From Thermincola carboxydiphila (GTDB lineage: Bacteria; Bacillota; Thermincolia; Thermincolales; UBA2595), in the NCBI GenBank assembly GCA_016841045.1, contig JAENZX010000032.1, forward strand, positions 1-42,135: 42,135 nt of DNA. The letters run 5' to 3'. A program made the translations under genes and the position numbers. Of this stretch, positions 9,038-18,129 are shown piece after piece. The number at the start of each line of letters is the position of its first letter. The first letter of the stretch is position 1. Under the pieces are notes generated by a model that worked only from the letters and a program-made list of their open reading frames with translations, searched no databases and had not been told where the DNA came from.

Positions 9038-10630
9038 TTATTCGTCTGACGGAGGATCGGGCTTTAAATTGGACTTTTGTCGTTGAGAGCCTTTTAAGTC
9101 AATTGTTCTTGGCCGTGTAGACATAGCCCAAATAGGTGCTCGAATAAAGACATCCTTTAAGTCACGGGCAGTGAGTGGAGCTAATGGAGAAAAGTAAGGA
9201 GTCCCAAAAGACCTCAAAGATGCTAAATGAATCAGAGTCCCTATTAATCCCAACAATATTCCAAACCCACCCATGGTTCCGGCCAAAATAAGATATATAA
9301 TACGTAAGATTGCTCCAACATCAGTTTGGGCAGGAATCACAAAACTGGAAACAGCCGTTATGGCTACCATAATAACCATAGGAGCCTCGATAACCCCGGC
9401 TGATACCGCAGCTTCGCCTATTACCAAAGCACCTACAATGCTGACAGCCTGACCTACGGGTCGGGGTAAGCGCACCCCTGCTTCCCTGAGAATTTCAAAG
9501 AAGACTCCCATAATTAATGCCTGCACTACTGCCGGAAAAGGAATTCCTTCATGGGCTGCTGCCTGAGTAAACAGCAAGGGTGTAGGAATCAGTTCCTGGT
9601 GAAAAGTTGATACTGCCACGTACATTGCCGGGTTCAGAACGCTAATCACAAAAGCTAAAAATCTCAGCGTTCTGATCAGGCTGGCAAAATATGGGCGGGA
9701 ATAATAATCTTCCGCACTTTGAAAGCTTTCAATGAAAAGCATTGGAACTGTGAGCACAAATGGGGTACCGTCCACCAGTATAGCCGCTCGTCCTTCCAGT
9801 AACTTGGCTGCCACAACATCAGGCTTTTCACTGTTGGCAACCGTGGAAAAAAGAGAAAAAGGGGCATCTTCTATAAATTGTTCAATGTACCCCGACTCAA
9901 GGATTGCATCCGTATTTATTCTTTCTAATCGGCGCCTGACTTCTTCTATCAGACTAGGATTGGCCAGTCCCTTTAAATATGCTATGCACACACTGGTTTT
10001 TGTCCGTTTACCTATTACCATTGTTTCCAATGTAAATTCGGTGCTTTTGATTTTACGCCGTAACAAAGCTGTATTTGTACGCAAGCTTTCAGAAAAACCT
10101 TCACGAGGTCCCCTGACTACTGCATCGGTTTTTGCATCTTCTACACCCCGGGACTCCCAACCTTCGGTACTAATAAGCAGGGCATCTTTGCAGCCATTTA
10201 TAAATAAAATGGTATCCCCCGACAAACAACCGTCCACTATATCATTAATGGAAGTGACCTGTTCAACATCTCCCGCATACAGCATGGTTGTCTTAATTAA
10301 GTCTATATAATCATTGTCCAACTTTTCTTCCGGACCCGTTAGCCTGCTGTCAAACATTAACGGCTTTATAATACTTTGGTTTATAGTTGACTTATCCGTT
10401 AAGCCGTCAATAAAAATAATAGCGCCCTTGACCTGCCCTCTATGACCAAAAGCAAATTCACGAAAGATAATATCTCTGCTTGTTCCCATAATATCTTTTA
10501 AAATTTTCAGGTTTTTTCCAAGATCGTGAGAAATCTCAGATTGAGGCAATTTAGTTGTGTAATCTTCTTTCTTTGGGTTAAATTTTAGCATTTGCCAAAA
10601 ACGTAATTTTTTCAATATGAATCCTATCAT
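9038..10630 (-). CDS. gerXA: Germinant receptor A subunit, GerA-family spore germination protein
   Basis: The protein has 530 residues, normal for the family. It has a long soluble N-terminal domain (about 1-300) with typical motifs (FIDGLTDKSTINQSI, DTILFINGCKDALLI, RGPREGFSESLRTN), then a membrane domain with the conserved PFPAVVQALIMGVFFEILREAG and RPVGQAVSIVGALVIGEAAV segments. It is the largest part of the inner-membrane germinant receptor and the first gene of the operon gerXA-gerXC-gerXB-small protein. The N-terminus uses an ATG with AGAGGA upstream. A forespore (sigma-G) promoter would be expected upstream; only a possible TATACTA -10-like box is visible. Confidence 0.96.
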   Translation of the reverse strand: MIGFILKKLRFWQMLKFNPKKEDYTTKLPQSEISHDLGKNLKILKDIMGTSRDIIFREFAFGHRGQVKGAIIFIDGLTDKSTINQSIIKPLMFDSRLTGPEEKLDNDYIDLIKTTMLYAGDVEQVTSINDIVDGCLSGDTILFINGCKDALLISTEGWESRGVEDAKTDAVVRGPREGFSESLRTNTALLRRKIKSTEFTLETMVIGKRTKTSVCIAYLKGLANPSLIEEVRRRLERINTDAILESGYIEQFIEDAPFSLFSTVANSEKPDVVAAKLLEGRAAILVDGTPFVLTVPMLFIESFQSAEDYYSRPYFASLIRTLRFLAFVISVLNPAMYVAVSTFHQELIPTPLLFTQAAAHEGIPFPAVVQALIMGVFFEILREAGVRLPRPVGQAVSIVGALVIGEAAVSAGVIEAPMVIMVAITAVSSFVIPAQTDVGAILRIIYLILAGTMGGFGILLGLIGTLIHLASLRSFGTPYFSPLAPLTARDLKDVFIRAPIWAMSTRPRTIDLKGSQRQKSNLKPDPPSDE

Positions 10631-10662
10631 AATATTCCTCTATTAGTTTATTTTTCCATTGA

Positions 10663-10669
10663 TAGTATA
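10663..10669 (-). promoter_or_regulatory. Possible sporulation-type -10 box upstream of gerXA
   Basis: On the minus strand the heptamer TATACTA lies about 33 nt upstream of the gerXA start. It resembles the CATACTA -10 of sigma-G promoters. I could not find a convincing GAATA/GCATA -35 box at 17-18 nt, so this is only a candidate. The same intergenic region (10631-10852) also holds a short GGGG-TAA-CCCC inverted repeat near 10713-10726. Confidence 0.2.
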
Positions 10670-10852
10670 ACCAAAGCTTGAGACAATTAAAAATTGCCAT
10701 CAGCTTATCCCAAAGGGGTAACCCCTCAAACCACTTTGTTACATTATTAACAGAGGGGGGCTTACTCAGTTTATGAAATCTGCCTAAATATCAATATTTA
10801 TATTTCATGTTAGAAATAATATAATATAGAAAATGAATGCGGGAGGACTCCT

Positions 10853-12670
10853 ATGAAAAATACCACTCAGGAAACCCAGAAAAGTCAACGATACCAGGAA
10901 ACCAAGGACGTTCCGGAACAATATCGCTGGGCACTACAAGATATCTATATCAGTGAGGACTTATGGGAAAAAGATTTCCAGTCAATATCAGAATACCTGG
11001 AAAAAATTAAGAATTACCGGGGACGTGTGATTGAATCAGCGGATAACTTGTACCAGACCCTGGAACTGCAGAACGAAGCCTCCGTTCTTTTAGCAAAGAT
11101 AGCTGCTTATGCTATGCTCAAAAGAGACCAGGATACCACTAACCAGCACAACCAAGGTCTCTCCGACAGGGCGACTGCCCTTGCCGTTCGGGTAGAAGGG
11201 GAGCTTTCCTTCATTATCCCGGAAATTCTAAACTTAGATACCCAGAAAACTAGAGCTTTTTTTCAGGAAAATAAAAGCCTAGAAATTTACCGACACTTTC
11301 TTGAAAACCTTCAGAGGCAGAAGGAACATTTCCGTTCCCCAGAAGAAGAAGAAATTCTGGCCCTTAGCGGGGAAGTCCTTCAGGCACCTGATACTATCTT
11401 CAGCCTTTTAACAAATGCCGATATGCAATTTCCTGAAATTGAGGAAGACGGTGAAAAAATCCGACTGACCCAAGGAAACTTCATAGAATTCATGCATAAC
11501 CCAGACCGTAAGTTAAGGCGTGAAGCCCATAATCATTTATATAAGACCTATGCCGCCTATTCAAATACCATTGGAGCAACCTACAGCAGCAGTATCAAGG
11601 GTGATTTGTTTCAAGCCAGAGTTCGGCGGTACCGGTCGGCACTGGAATCTGCTCTCGGTCCTGACAATCTCCCTGTCTCATTCTATGACAACTTATTAGA
11701 ATCGGTACACCGACATCTTCCGGCATTACACCGCTATACAGAGCTGAAAAAGAAGGCTCTTAATCTTGACGAAATGCATCCCTATGACCTTTATATGCCA
11801 TTAACAAGCGGCAGCAAATGGAAGCCCCAGATAGAAGTTGCTGAACAGACTGTAGTTAAGGGGCTTGCCGTCCTGGGTCAAGAATATACTGCTCTTTTGG
11901 AACAGGGCTTTAGAGACCGTTGGATTGATGTCTATGAAACCAGGGGCAAAAGAAGCGGTGCCTATTCCATGGGAGTATATAGTGCTCACCCTTTTGTTCT
12001 TTTAAATTACCAGCCCAGCCTGGAAAATGTTTTTACATTAGCCCATGAAATGGGTCATGCCCTGCACAGCCATTATTCTAATAAAAGTCAACCCTATGTT
12101 TACACCCACTACCCAATTTTACTGGCAGAAGTGGCTTCTACTGTCAATGAAGCTTTGCTTTTCAATCATCTGCTTAATCAGGCTGAGCCTGCCGAAAGAG
12201 CGGCGCTGCTGGAAAAGAACCTGGAACAGTTTCGCACTACGGTTTTCAGGCAAGTCTTATTTGCAGAATTTGAGAAAAAGGTACACGAACTGGCAGAAGC
12301 AGGGCAGCCGCTTACCCCTGCTAAATTTAGTGAAGTTTACGGTGGGCTGCTTGAGGATTACTATGGACCCCAACTGGTAATGGATGATTATATTCGAAGC
12401 GAATGGTCCAGAATACCCCACTTCTATTCAGCCTTTTATGTTTATAAATACGCTACCGGCTTCTCCGCGGCAGCAGCCATATCAGAGATGATTTTGAATG
12501 AAGGAAAGCCGGCGGTGGACCGCTATATTGATTTCCTAAAGAGCGGGAGTTCCGACTATCCTCTGGACATACTCAACATAACCGGGGTTAATTTAGCAGA
12601 CGGTTCTGCTGTTAATAAAGCCCTTGATTTATTTGAACAGCGCCTGAAAGAATTTGAAACGCTGCTATAG
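10853..12670 (+). CDS. pepF: Oligoendopeptidase F, M3B zinc metallopeptidase
   Basis: The protein has 605 residues, the usual size of PepF. The zinc-binding active site is His398-Glu399-Met-Gly-His402 in LAHEMGHALHSHY, with the further metal ligand Glu in the following LAEVASTVNE segment. The N-terminal helical domain (about 20-200) matches the PepF family, including VPEQYRWALQDIYIS near the start. It cuts short peptides in the cytoplasm and recycles peptides or leaders. The start ATG follows GGGAGGACTCCT. A TATAAT-like box is present at about 10819-10824, but no clear -35. The gene stands alone on the plus strand, divergent from the ger operon, and ends at a strong hairpin terminator. Confidence 0.96.
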   Translation: MKNTTQETQKSQRYQETKDVPEQYRWALQDIYISEDLWEKDFQSISEYLEKIKNYRGRVIESADNLYQTLELQNEASVLLAKIAAYAMLKRDQDTTNQHNQGLSDRATALAVRVEGELSFIIPEILNLDTQKTRAFFQENKSLEIYRHFLENLQRQKEHFRSPEEEEILALSGEVLQAPDTIFSLLTNADMQFPEIEEDGEKIRLTQGNFIEFMHNPDRKLRREAHNHLYKTYAAYSNTIGATYSSSIKGDLFQARVRRYRSALESALGPDNLPVSFYDNLLESVHRHLPALHRYTELKKKALNLDEMHPYDLYMPLTSGSKWKPQIEVAEQTVVKGLAVLGQEYTALLEQGFRDRWIDVYETRGKRSGAYSMGVYSAHPFVLLNYQPSLENVFTLAHEMGHALHSHYSNKSQPYVYTHYPILLAEVASTVNEALLFNHLLNQAEPAERAALLEKNLEQFRTTVFRQVLFAEFEKKVHELAEAGQPLTPAKFSEVYGGLLEDYYGPQLVMDDYIRSEWSRIPHFYSAFYVYKYATGFSAAAAISEMILNEGKPAVDRYIDFLKSGSSDYPLDILNITGVNLADGSAVNKALDLFEQRLKEFETLL

Positions 12671-12691
12671 ATAGCAATTTAGTAATAAAAA

Positions 12692-12728
12692 AAAGTTGGG
12701 TAAAGTCAAAACTTACCCAACTTTTTTC
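12692..12728. terminator. Bidirectional Rho-independent terminator between pepF and the kinase gene
   Basis: The stem AGTTGGGTAA pairs with TTACCCAACT (12711-12722), with an A-run before and TTTTTT after, so it works on both strands. It ends pepF on the plus strand and the kinase or cytochrome remnant on the minus strand. It is near-identical to the terminator at 20219-20256. Confidence 0.88.
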
Positions 12729-12743
12729 TGTATTACTCTGTTA

Positions 12744-12799
12744 TCAAACCTTGGATGCGTGACATTTTTGGCACGCATCATTAATCCCAACCAGAGGCA
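12744..12799 (-). pseudogene. 3' remnant of a multiheme cytochrome c gene
   Basis: On the minus strand the last codons read VGINDACQKCHASKV and stop, including one complete CxxCH haem motif. The intact gene at 20279 ends VGFKNEACQKCHVSKV. Upstream of this point the similarity vanishes and the histidine kinase gene ends 22 bases away. There is no start codon or signal peptide, so this fragment is not a working gene. It shows that a second cytochrome copy, or its end, once lay here. Confidence 0.82.
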
Positions 12800-12821
12800 A
12801 TATATTAATACTCCAGTATTT

Positions 12822-14234
12822 TTATTCTCGATACTTTGGAAGGAAAACTATAAATACACTGCCACCGGAAGGTGGGCAGTACACCTGAATTTTCCCTTCA
12901 TGTGCTTCCACCATGCTTTTTGCTATAGCTAGCCCAAGGCCAATTCCGCCATCTGCCCGATTCCTTGATTTATTTCCACGATAAAAACGTTCAAAGATAT
13001 ATGGAATATCTTCTGATTTAATTCCATTGCCACTATCCGCAACAGAAAAACAAATTTGGTTTTCTTCTCTTTCTGTTAACGAGACATCTATTCTTTTACT
13101 GAACGGGGTATGCCGTATCGCATTACTTAGTATATTTGAAAGGACCTGGATGATTCTGTCCTCATCCATTTCCAGTATGATTTCGTTTTCGGGGAAATTA
13201 ACATTTATCTCAATCTCCTTTTCAGAGGCCGATTCCCTGAAATTGTTAACTACTTTTTTACATAAATTGTTGGCATTAACTTTCTTATAATTAAGTAAAA
13301 GCTTACCCGACTCAGCTAGTGATATTTCCTGTAAATCACTTATCAGCCGTGAAAGTCTCAGTAACTCATCATGAAGAGAAACAATCACTTCCTGGGACGG
13401 TTCCAAAACCCCGGCCTGAATTGATTCCAGATTACCACGGATGATAGTAATTGGAGTACGCAATTCATGGGCAACATCAGCAATAAGGTGATTTCTGATT
13501 TGCTCGTTTTTTTCTATGGCATCAGCCATAGCATTAAAAGCCTTGGATAAAGTTCCGATTTCATCTCCTGAAAAGACATTTAAACGATACTGATAATTTT
13601 TCCCCTCCAATCTCTTTGCTGCTTCGGTAAGTGATACCAGCGGAATGGAAATACGCCGCGAAAAATATAAAGCAAGACTTACAGCTAAAATAGCTGCAAT
13701 AAGGCAAGCCGACACGGTTGCATTAATAACAGATTTAAAAAACTGCTGTTCAAGACTCATCATTCCAGGTGGAGGATTCATGCCTAGAATCACTTTTCCA
13801 ACAGTCTCGCCATTTATATCAACAACAGCCTCAGTTGTTCGTGTCATTTTAGGAAGTTTTTGGCCTAGGCTTGTTCCGTTAGAATCCGCTATTACAATGC
13901 TTGAGTTATTTGTCAAAATAACTCTCTCGACAGGCATCATACCTCTTTTGTTACCCCTGTGCTGAAACTGTGCTTGTCCACTGAACATCTCCTGAACTCC
14001 ATTCCAGCTTCTGTTATTCCTTTCGTAGAAGGATGCAAAATTATTGCTCCATTGTTCCGCCCGAAAACCGATATTGTAACGGACATAATCATTAAAAAAT
14101 ACCTTTGTAGAATAGCTGATAACCCCTGTTACCACTGCTATTCCCACAGCAACAATTAACAGAAAAACCAAAGCGAGCTTAGTTTGAAGTTTTGAATCAG
14201 ACCATTTGGTTTTTAAAAAAGCTATAACAGCCAT
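12822..14234 (-). CDS. Membrane sensor histidine kinase of the export cluster
   Basis: The protein has 470 residues from the chosen start. A first membrane segment at about 19-40 and a second at about 167-190 flank an extracytoplasmic domain. HAMP follows, then HisKA with phospho-acceptor His256 in LIADVAHELRTPITIIRG. The ATPase domain shows SNILSNAIRHTP, VADSGNGIKSEDI and GGIGLGLAIAKS, as in BaeS/CssS-type kinases. The ATG at 14234 sits 7 nt from AAGGAG. Longer starts would overlap the regulator gene and have no SD. It follows the response regulator by 4 nt. Its position at the end of a MacAB-type transporter cluster suggests it senses envelope stress or a toxic compound exported by that system (inference). 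Confidence 0.94.
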   Translation of the reverse strand: MAVIAFLKTKWSDSKLQTKLALVFLLIVAVGIAVVTGVISYSTKVFFNDYVRYNIGFRAEQWSNNFASFYERNNRSWNGVQEMFSGQAQFQHRGNKRGMMPVERVILTNNSSIVIADSNGTSLGQKLPKMTRTTEAVVDINGETVGKVILGMNPPPGMMSLEQQFFKSVINATVSACLIAAILAVSLALYFSRRISIPLVSLTEAAKRLEGKNYQYRLNVFSGDEIGTLSKAFNAMADAIEKNEQIRNHLIADVAHELRTPITIIRGNLESIQAGVLEPSQEVIVSLHDELLRLSRLISDLQEISLAESGKLLLNYKKVNANNLCKKVVNNFRESASEKEIEINVNFPENEIILEMDEDRIIQVLSNILSNAIRHTPFSKRIDVSLTEREENQICFSVADSGNGIKSEDIPYIFERFYRGNKSRNRADGGIGLGLAIAKSMVEAHEGKIQVYCPPSGGSVFIVFLPKYRE

Positions 14235-14238
14235 TTTT

Positions 14239-14922
14239 TTACTCCTTAAACTTGTATCCGACACCATAAACAGTAATTAGCTGTTGTGGTGAAGCTGGAT
14301 CGACTTCAACTTTTTTACGTATATTGCTCATATGGGTATCAATTGACCTTTCATAACCTTCATACGCATCGTGTGTGGCAAGTTCCAACAACTGTAACCT
14401 GCTGTACACCCGGCCCGGATTACGCATGAGTACCGCCAAAATATTCATTTCTGTAGGAGTCAGAGAAACCAGGACATCGTTTACAAACAACTCACACTTA
14501 TCCAGGTCAAGTCTGAGATTACCACGTGTTATCTTGTTTTCAATAATGTCTTCAGCATTACCTGTCCGCCGTAACACTGCTTTTATCCTGGCGGTAAGCT
14601 CAGCCAGGCTGAAGGGTTTGGTAATATAATCATCAGCGCCCAGTTCAAGACCTACTAACTTATCGACTTCCTGACTTTTAGCAGTCACCATTATAATAGG
14701 AGTCTTATTTTTCTTACGAATTTCCCTACAGACATCCAAACCGGACATTCCCGGCAACATAAGATCCAAAACAATGAGATTTGGCAGTTCTGTCAGGGCT
14801 TTTTCCAGACCCTGTTTTCCGTCTATTGCCGTTGTAACGATAAACATTTCTTTTTCAAGGTACTTTTTGATCATTTCCAATATTTTAATTTCATCTTCAA
14901 TAACCAGAACCTTTTTAGACAC
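14239..14922 (-). CDS. OmpR/PhoB-family response regulator of the export cluster
   Basis: The protein has 227 residues. The receiver has the acidic pair at residues 9-10, phospho-acceptor Asp53 in LIVLDLMLPG and the conserved Lys in DYITKPF. The winged-helix DNA-binding domain contains SLTPTEMNILAVLMRNPGRV and DTHMSNIRKKVE. The partner kinase begins four bases downstream. Upstream (14923-15091) are a gap of about 100 nt and a hairpin at 15026-15048. The pair may therefore have its own promoter or be reached by read-through from the transporter genes. Control of those genes is likely from position but not shown. Confidence 0.95.
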   Translation of the reverse strand: MSKKVLVIEDEIKILEMIKKYLEKEMFIVTTAIDGKQGLEKALTELPNLIVLDLMLPGMSGLDVCREIRKKNKTPIIMVTAKSQEVDKLVGLELGADDYITKPFSLAELTARIKAVLRRTGNAEDIIENKITRGNLRLDLDKCELFVNDVLVSLTPTEMNILAVLMRNPGRVYSRLQLLELATHDAYEGYERSIDTHMSNIRKKVEVDPASPQQLITVYGVGYKFKE

Positions 14923-15025
14923 CGGTATCCGCCCCTTTATTCACCAATAAAGCACTAACTCTATAAATAATATTTAAATTACTTCGGCGAAACTTCAATA
15001 TTTCCTGTACCGCAGAAATACAGTA

Positions 15026-15048
15026 TAACCCGGATAAACTCCGGGTTA
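15026..15048 (-). terminator. Hairpin after the small secreted protein gene
   Basis: A 9-bp perfect stem, TAACCCGGA (15026-15034) with TCCGGGTTA (15040-15048), has a 5-nt loop. It lies 44 nt past the end of the gene at 15092. No T-run follows on the minus strand, so it may act as a weak terminator or an mRNA-stabilising structure. Confidence 0.45.
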
Positions 15049-15091
15049 CACTGGTCTATTATAAAAACAGGGATTACTGCAGCTGAGACTG

Positions 15092-15598
15092 CTACTGTTG
15101 CTGCCACATACCCCCAAATCTACCGCCTTTCATACCGCCTCGCATAGCGCCCTTTCTACCCTGACCGTTAGCCGGCCCGGTAGTAGTACGGTTCAGGTTG
15201 GCCTTGATTCTTTGTTCCATGTTGTCCTCACAGTACTGAGCTTGTTCCTGGGTAATGGCACCTTCTTTTAGCCTTTGATCTATAACGTCCTTCCTGTTTT
15301 CCATGATGGTATCAACAAGTTTATTTTCATCAACACCTTTGGTTTGTGCGATATCAACCATGGATTTTCCCGATTGACGTTCTTTGATTATTTCTGTCCT
15401 GTCCATGCCCAACAGATTGCTAATTACTTCGTTCATACTACCTTGCACACGGCCAATGGCTGCACCGGCACCCCTTTGAAATTCTTGTACTGCCGGGGCA
15501 TTTTCAGTTGCATAAGTTATTGTAGGTTCTGACACTGCTATTGTACCTCCGATAGCCAACATAGACAAAGTTCCTGCAATCCATTTTTTCATACTCAT
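15092..15598 (-). CDS. Small secreted protein, DUF2680-like
   Basis: The protein has 168 residues from the MSMKKW start (ATG at 15598). An ATG at 15610 is equally open but overlaps the SD GAAAGGA. A signal peptide (KKWIAGTLSMLAIGGTIAVSEPTITYA) precedes a helical region with EIIKERQSGKSMVDIAQTKGV and KLVDTIMENRKDVIDQRLKEG, a pattern I associate with DUF2680 proteins of clostridia. A Gly/Arg/Met-rich tail ends in WQQQ. The glycine-rich basic tail and secretion resemble small envelope-stress chaperones, but no function is known to me. It sits between the transporter and its two-component genes, as expected for a sensor accessory or regulated target. Confidence 0.75.
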   Translation of the reverse strand: MSMKKWIAGTLSMLAIGGTIAVSEPTITYATENAPAVQEFQRGAGAAIGRVQGSMNEVISNLLGMDRTEIIKERQSGKSMVDIAQTKGVDENKLVDTIMENRKDVIDQRLKEGAITQEQAQYCEDNMEQRIKANLNRTTTGPANGQGRKGAMRGGMKGGRFGGMWQQQ

Positions 15599-15722
15599 TC
15601 TCTGCATCATCCTTTCATTTTTTTACAACCTCAGGCCTGGATCGTTACAATATTATCATAACCAATAAATGTTATTGACTTTTGTGCAAAATATCAAGAA
15701 ATTGCAAAGAATTTCATTTTCG

Positions 15723-16907
15723 TTATTCATATCTCAGCGCTTCCAAGGGGCTTAAGTCGGCGGCTTTTGTTGCGGGATAATATCCAAAAACTGTTCCGGT
15801 AATAACCGAAAAGACCAGTCCTAAAACTACACCCTTGATGGAAGGCACTGATTCAAAACCAACGTAGTGGGACAGCGGGACCAAAACAGAGCCAAGGAGA
15901 ATGCCTAAGATGCCCCCTACAATACTGATAATTACAGATTCAAACAAAAATTCCAGCAATATATCCCTCTTTCTGGCCCCAATGGCCCGGAGAATTCCTA
16001 TTTCCTTTGTACGTTCCTTTACCGAAACAAACATAACATTCATAATCCCTATGCCACCTACCACAAGCACAATAGTTCCCACAATAGTCAGTAATAGGGT
16101 CATTGTCTGTGCAGATTCCTGGGCTGCAGCCAGTCTGGTACCGGGATCACGAACAGTAAAGTCCATTTCACCTTTATGAGTTCTCTCCAAAGATGCTTCA
16201 ATTTCCTTGATTGCAGCAGGAACACTGTTGAAATCACGGGCCAAAGCTGTTATTCTTGGTCGGACACTGTTTCCCAAGATATACTTTTCTGCCACCGTAT
16301 AGGGAATAATGACACTCTCGTCAATGGTTACTCCTCCCATAGAATCACCCTGACGTTCAGCAACGCCGATAACTGTGAACTTACGTTTATCTACCGTTAT
16401 GGTCTTGTTCAGTGCATCCCCGGGATTGGCTCCAAAAAAGGTTTCTGCCAGGTCCCAGCCAATAACAGCAATTTTATTTCGTTCAGCATCATCCTCGTTA
16501 GATAAAAACTGTCCGAAAACTATTTTAATATTATTCAGAGGCTGGAAGTCCGCTGTAGCACCGATAACAGTTCCGTTGTAAACAATATCATTATAGTTTA
16601 ATCCGACTTTACCGGTTATGCTGGGAGAAGCTAAACTGACGGAAGGCGCCTCTGTCTTGATAGCTTCCACATCATCCATAGACAGTGGATAGCGGACATC
16701 ATCAGTCTGGGCCGACATAACGTAAAGAGTACCTGCATTAAGCTTTGCGAACTGTTTGTTGACAGATTCCTGGCCGCCTTTTCCAACAGCGATTACCAGT
16801 AATATTGTTGCCGAACCTACGATGATACCCAACATGGTAAGCATCATACGTAACCTGTTAGCCCAAATGTTTAAAAATACCAGTTTGATTAGTTCATTTA
16901 GACTCAT
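15723..16907 (-). CDS. MacB-type ABC transporter permease (FtsX family)
   Basis: The protein has 394 residues. An N-terminal membrane segment (about 20-42) with the family opening LRMMLTMLGIIVGSATILLVIAVG is followed by an extracytoplasmic MacB core domain (about 45-265). Three C-terminal membrane segments form the FtsX domain, with GIMNVMFVSVKERTKEIGIL and RAIGARKRDILLEFL. Unlike E. coli MacB, the ATPase is a separate protein encoded two genes upstream. These systems use ATP to move substrates such as peptides, lipids or antibiotics through a periplasmic-side mechanism coupled to a MacA adaptor. The start follows the adaptor stop by 7 nt, so this is one operon. Confidence 0.94.
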   Translation of the reverse strand: MSLNELIKLVFLNIWANRLRMMLTMLGIIVGSATILLVIAVGKGGQESVNKQFAKLNAGTLYVMSAQTDDVRYPLSMDDVEAIKTEAPSVSLASPSITGKVGLNYNDIVYNGTVIGATADFQPLNNIKIVFGQFLSNEDDAERNKIAVIGWDLAETFFGANPGDALNKTITVDKRKFTVIGVAERQGDSMGGVTIDESVIIPYTVAEKYILGNSVRPRITALARDFNSVPAAIKEIEASLERTHKGEMDFTVRDPGTRLAAAQESAQTMTLLLTIVGTIVLVVGGIGIMNVMFVSVKERTKEIGILRAIGARKRDILLEFLFESVIISIVGGILGILLGSVLVPLSHYVGFESVPSIKGVVLGLVFSVITGTVFGYYPATKAADLSPLEALRYE

Positions 16908-16914
16908 GGCCGCC

Positions 16915-18129
16915 TCACTTCCCGCCAGCGGCTGCCCCGGCTGCTGTCACCGGCTTGCGGATAATTACTGTATATCCGGCCTGCAGCCCTTCTACGACCT
17001 CAACGTTACTTCCATCGGTAAAACCGGTCTTAATTTTCCTTTGAGACAGGTTCTCATCTTTATCCTTAAGCTCTACCGTTTGTTTTGCATTAATCATCTT
17101 TACAGCATCATTAGGAACAATCAGAACATCTTTTTTCTGCTTAATGATAAAAGTTACCATACAGGAACTGCCGCTTTTAATCATATCTTCAGGCTTATCA
17201 AGCTTAATTTCTACATTATATGCTACTACTCCATTAGGATCATTGACCGGTAATGTATCAATGTAAGTTACCTGACCGGTAAAAATCTGAGACGGCACAG
17301 ATTCGAATTCTACTTCTACTGCCTGGCCGGAAAAGACATCTTTGATATCCATTTCCAGCACCTGGGCATATACCTTGATGCCCTGGCCGTCGCTAATTAA
17401 CGCAAAGTCACTGTTTGATGAAACAGATTCCCCGACTTTGTAATTCAAGGCTAAAACTACGCCGTCTGCAGGCGCCCTTAAAGTTGCGTCTTCCAGATTC
17501 TTCAGGGCTTTGTCAAGGGCGGCTTTAGCCTGGGACACCGAGGCTTCTTCCAGCTTGGTGGAATTATTTTTTACAGTAGCGTAGCTTTTTTGGGTTGTTT
17601 GATAATTTTGGCTGGAATAATCCAAAGTCAGCTTCTTTAAATCTATTTCCTGCTGGGAAAAAGCATCTTTAGCTTGAAGCATGGTTTCATATTCCTGCTT
17701 ATCTTTCTCCCACTGAGTACGGGCGCTGTTGAGTTTATTTAATTCCGCCAAAACCTGGGACTGGTTCTGTGATTTCGTATTGTCCACCTTGGCCAGGGCT
17801 GCCTGGTAGTTAGCCCTGGCACTTGCTACTTCGTACTCAAAGCTACGTGTTTCCAGCCGGGCAATAACATCACCTTTTTTTACTTTGTCTCCTAATTTAA
17901 CAGGCAAACTCTGTAGAACGCCATTTATGCCGAATCTCAGTTTGACATTTGACACTTCCGATTTTCCGTCGGCTTCCATACTTATCTGCAGTGTTCCCTT
18001 TTTGACCGCCACCTCGCTTATATCTTCCACCCTGGCGGGAGCCCCAGTCGGCATAAAATAATAAATAAGCAGGGTGCATACTACTAACCCAATTAAGATC
18101 ATGGCCGTCTTTTTAGTTAGAAATTTCAT
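16915..18129 (-). CDS. MacA/HlyD-type membrane fusion adaptor
   Basis: The protein has 404 residues from the ATG at 18129, which lies 6 nt from GGGAGG. An in-frame start 90 bases upstream lacks an SD and overlaps the ATPase gene heavily. One N-terminal membrane anchor (about 10-28, MILIGLVVCTLLIYYF) is followed by a biotinyl-lipoyl half motif (KLGDKVKKGDVIARL), a long coiled coil (about 85-190, rich in Gln/Lys/Ala) and the second half motif (RAPADGVVLALNYKVGESV). Beta-barrel and membrane-proximal domains complete it. It joins the ABC pump to an outer component. The gene overlaps the ATPase gene by 17 nt. Confidence 0.94.
   Translation of the reverse strand: MKFLTKKTAMILIGLVVCTLLIYYFMPTGAPARVEDISEVAVKKGTLQISMEADGKSEVSNVKLRFGINGVLQSLPVKLGDKVKKGDVIARLETRSFEYEVASARANYQAALAKVDNTKSQNQSQVLAELNKLNSARTQWEKDKQEYETMLQAKDAFSQQEIDLKKLTLDYSSQNYQTTQKSYATVKNNSTKLEEASVSQAKAALDKALKNLEDATLRAPADGVVLALNYKVGESVSSNSDFALISDGQGIKVYAQVLEMDIKDVFSGQAVEVEFESVPSQIFTGQVTYIDTLPVNDPNGVVAYNVEIKLDKPEDMIKSGSSCMVTFIIKQKKDVLIVPNDAVKMINAKQTVELKDKDENLSQRKIKTGFTDGSNVEVVEGLQAGYTVIIRKPVTAAGAAAGGK

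Larger units (their letters stand above)
12673..12800. repeat. Left copy of a diverged direct repeat (cytochrome 3' end plus terminator)
   Basis: This stretch aligns with 20198-20331 in the same orientation. Both begin agcaatYtagtaataaaa, continue through the same GTTGGG/CCCAAC hairpin, and enter the last codons of a multiheme cytochrome gene (gacatttttggcacgc). The copies differ by substitutions and by several inserted bases between the hairpin and the stop codon, so the duplication is old. The left copy begins two bases after the pepF stop. Confidence 0.88.
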
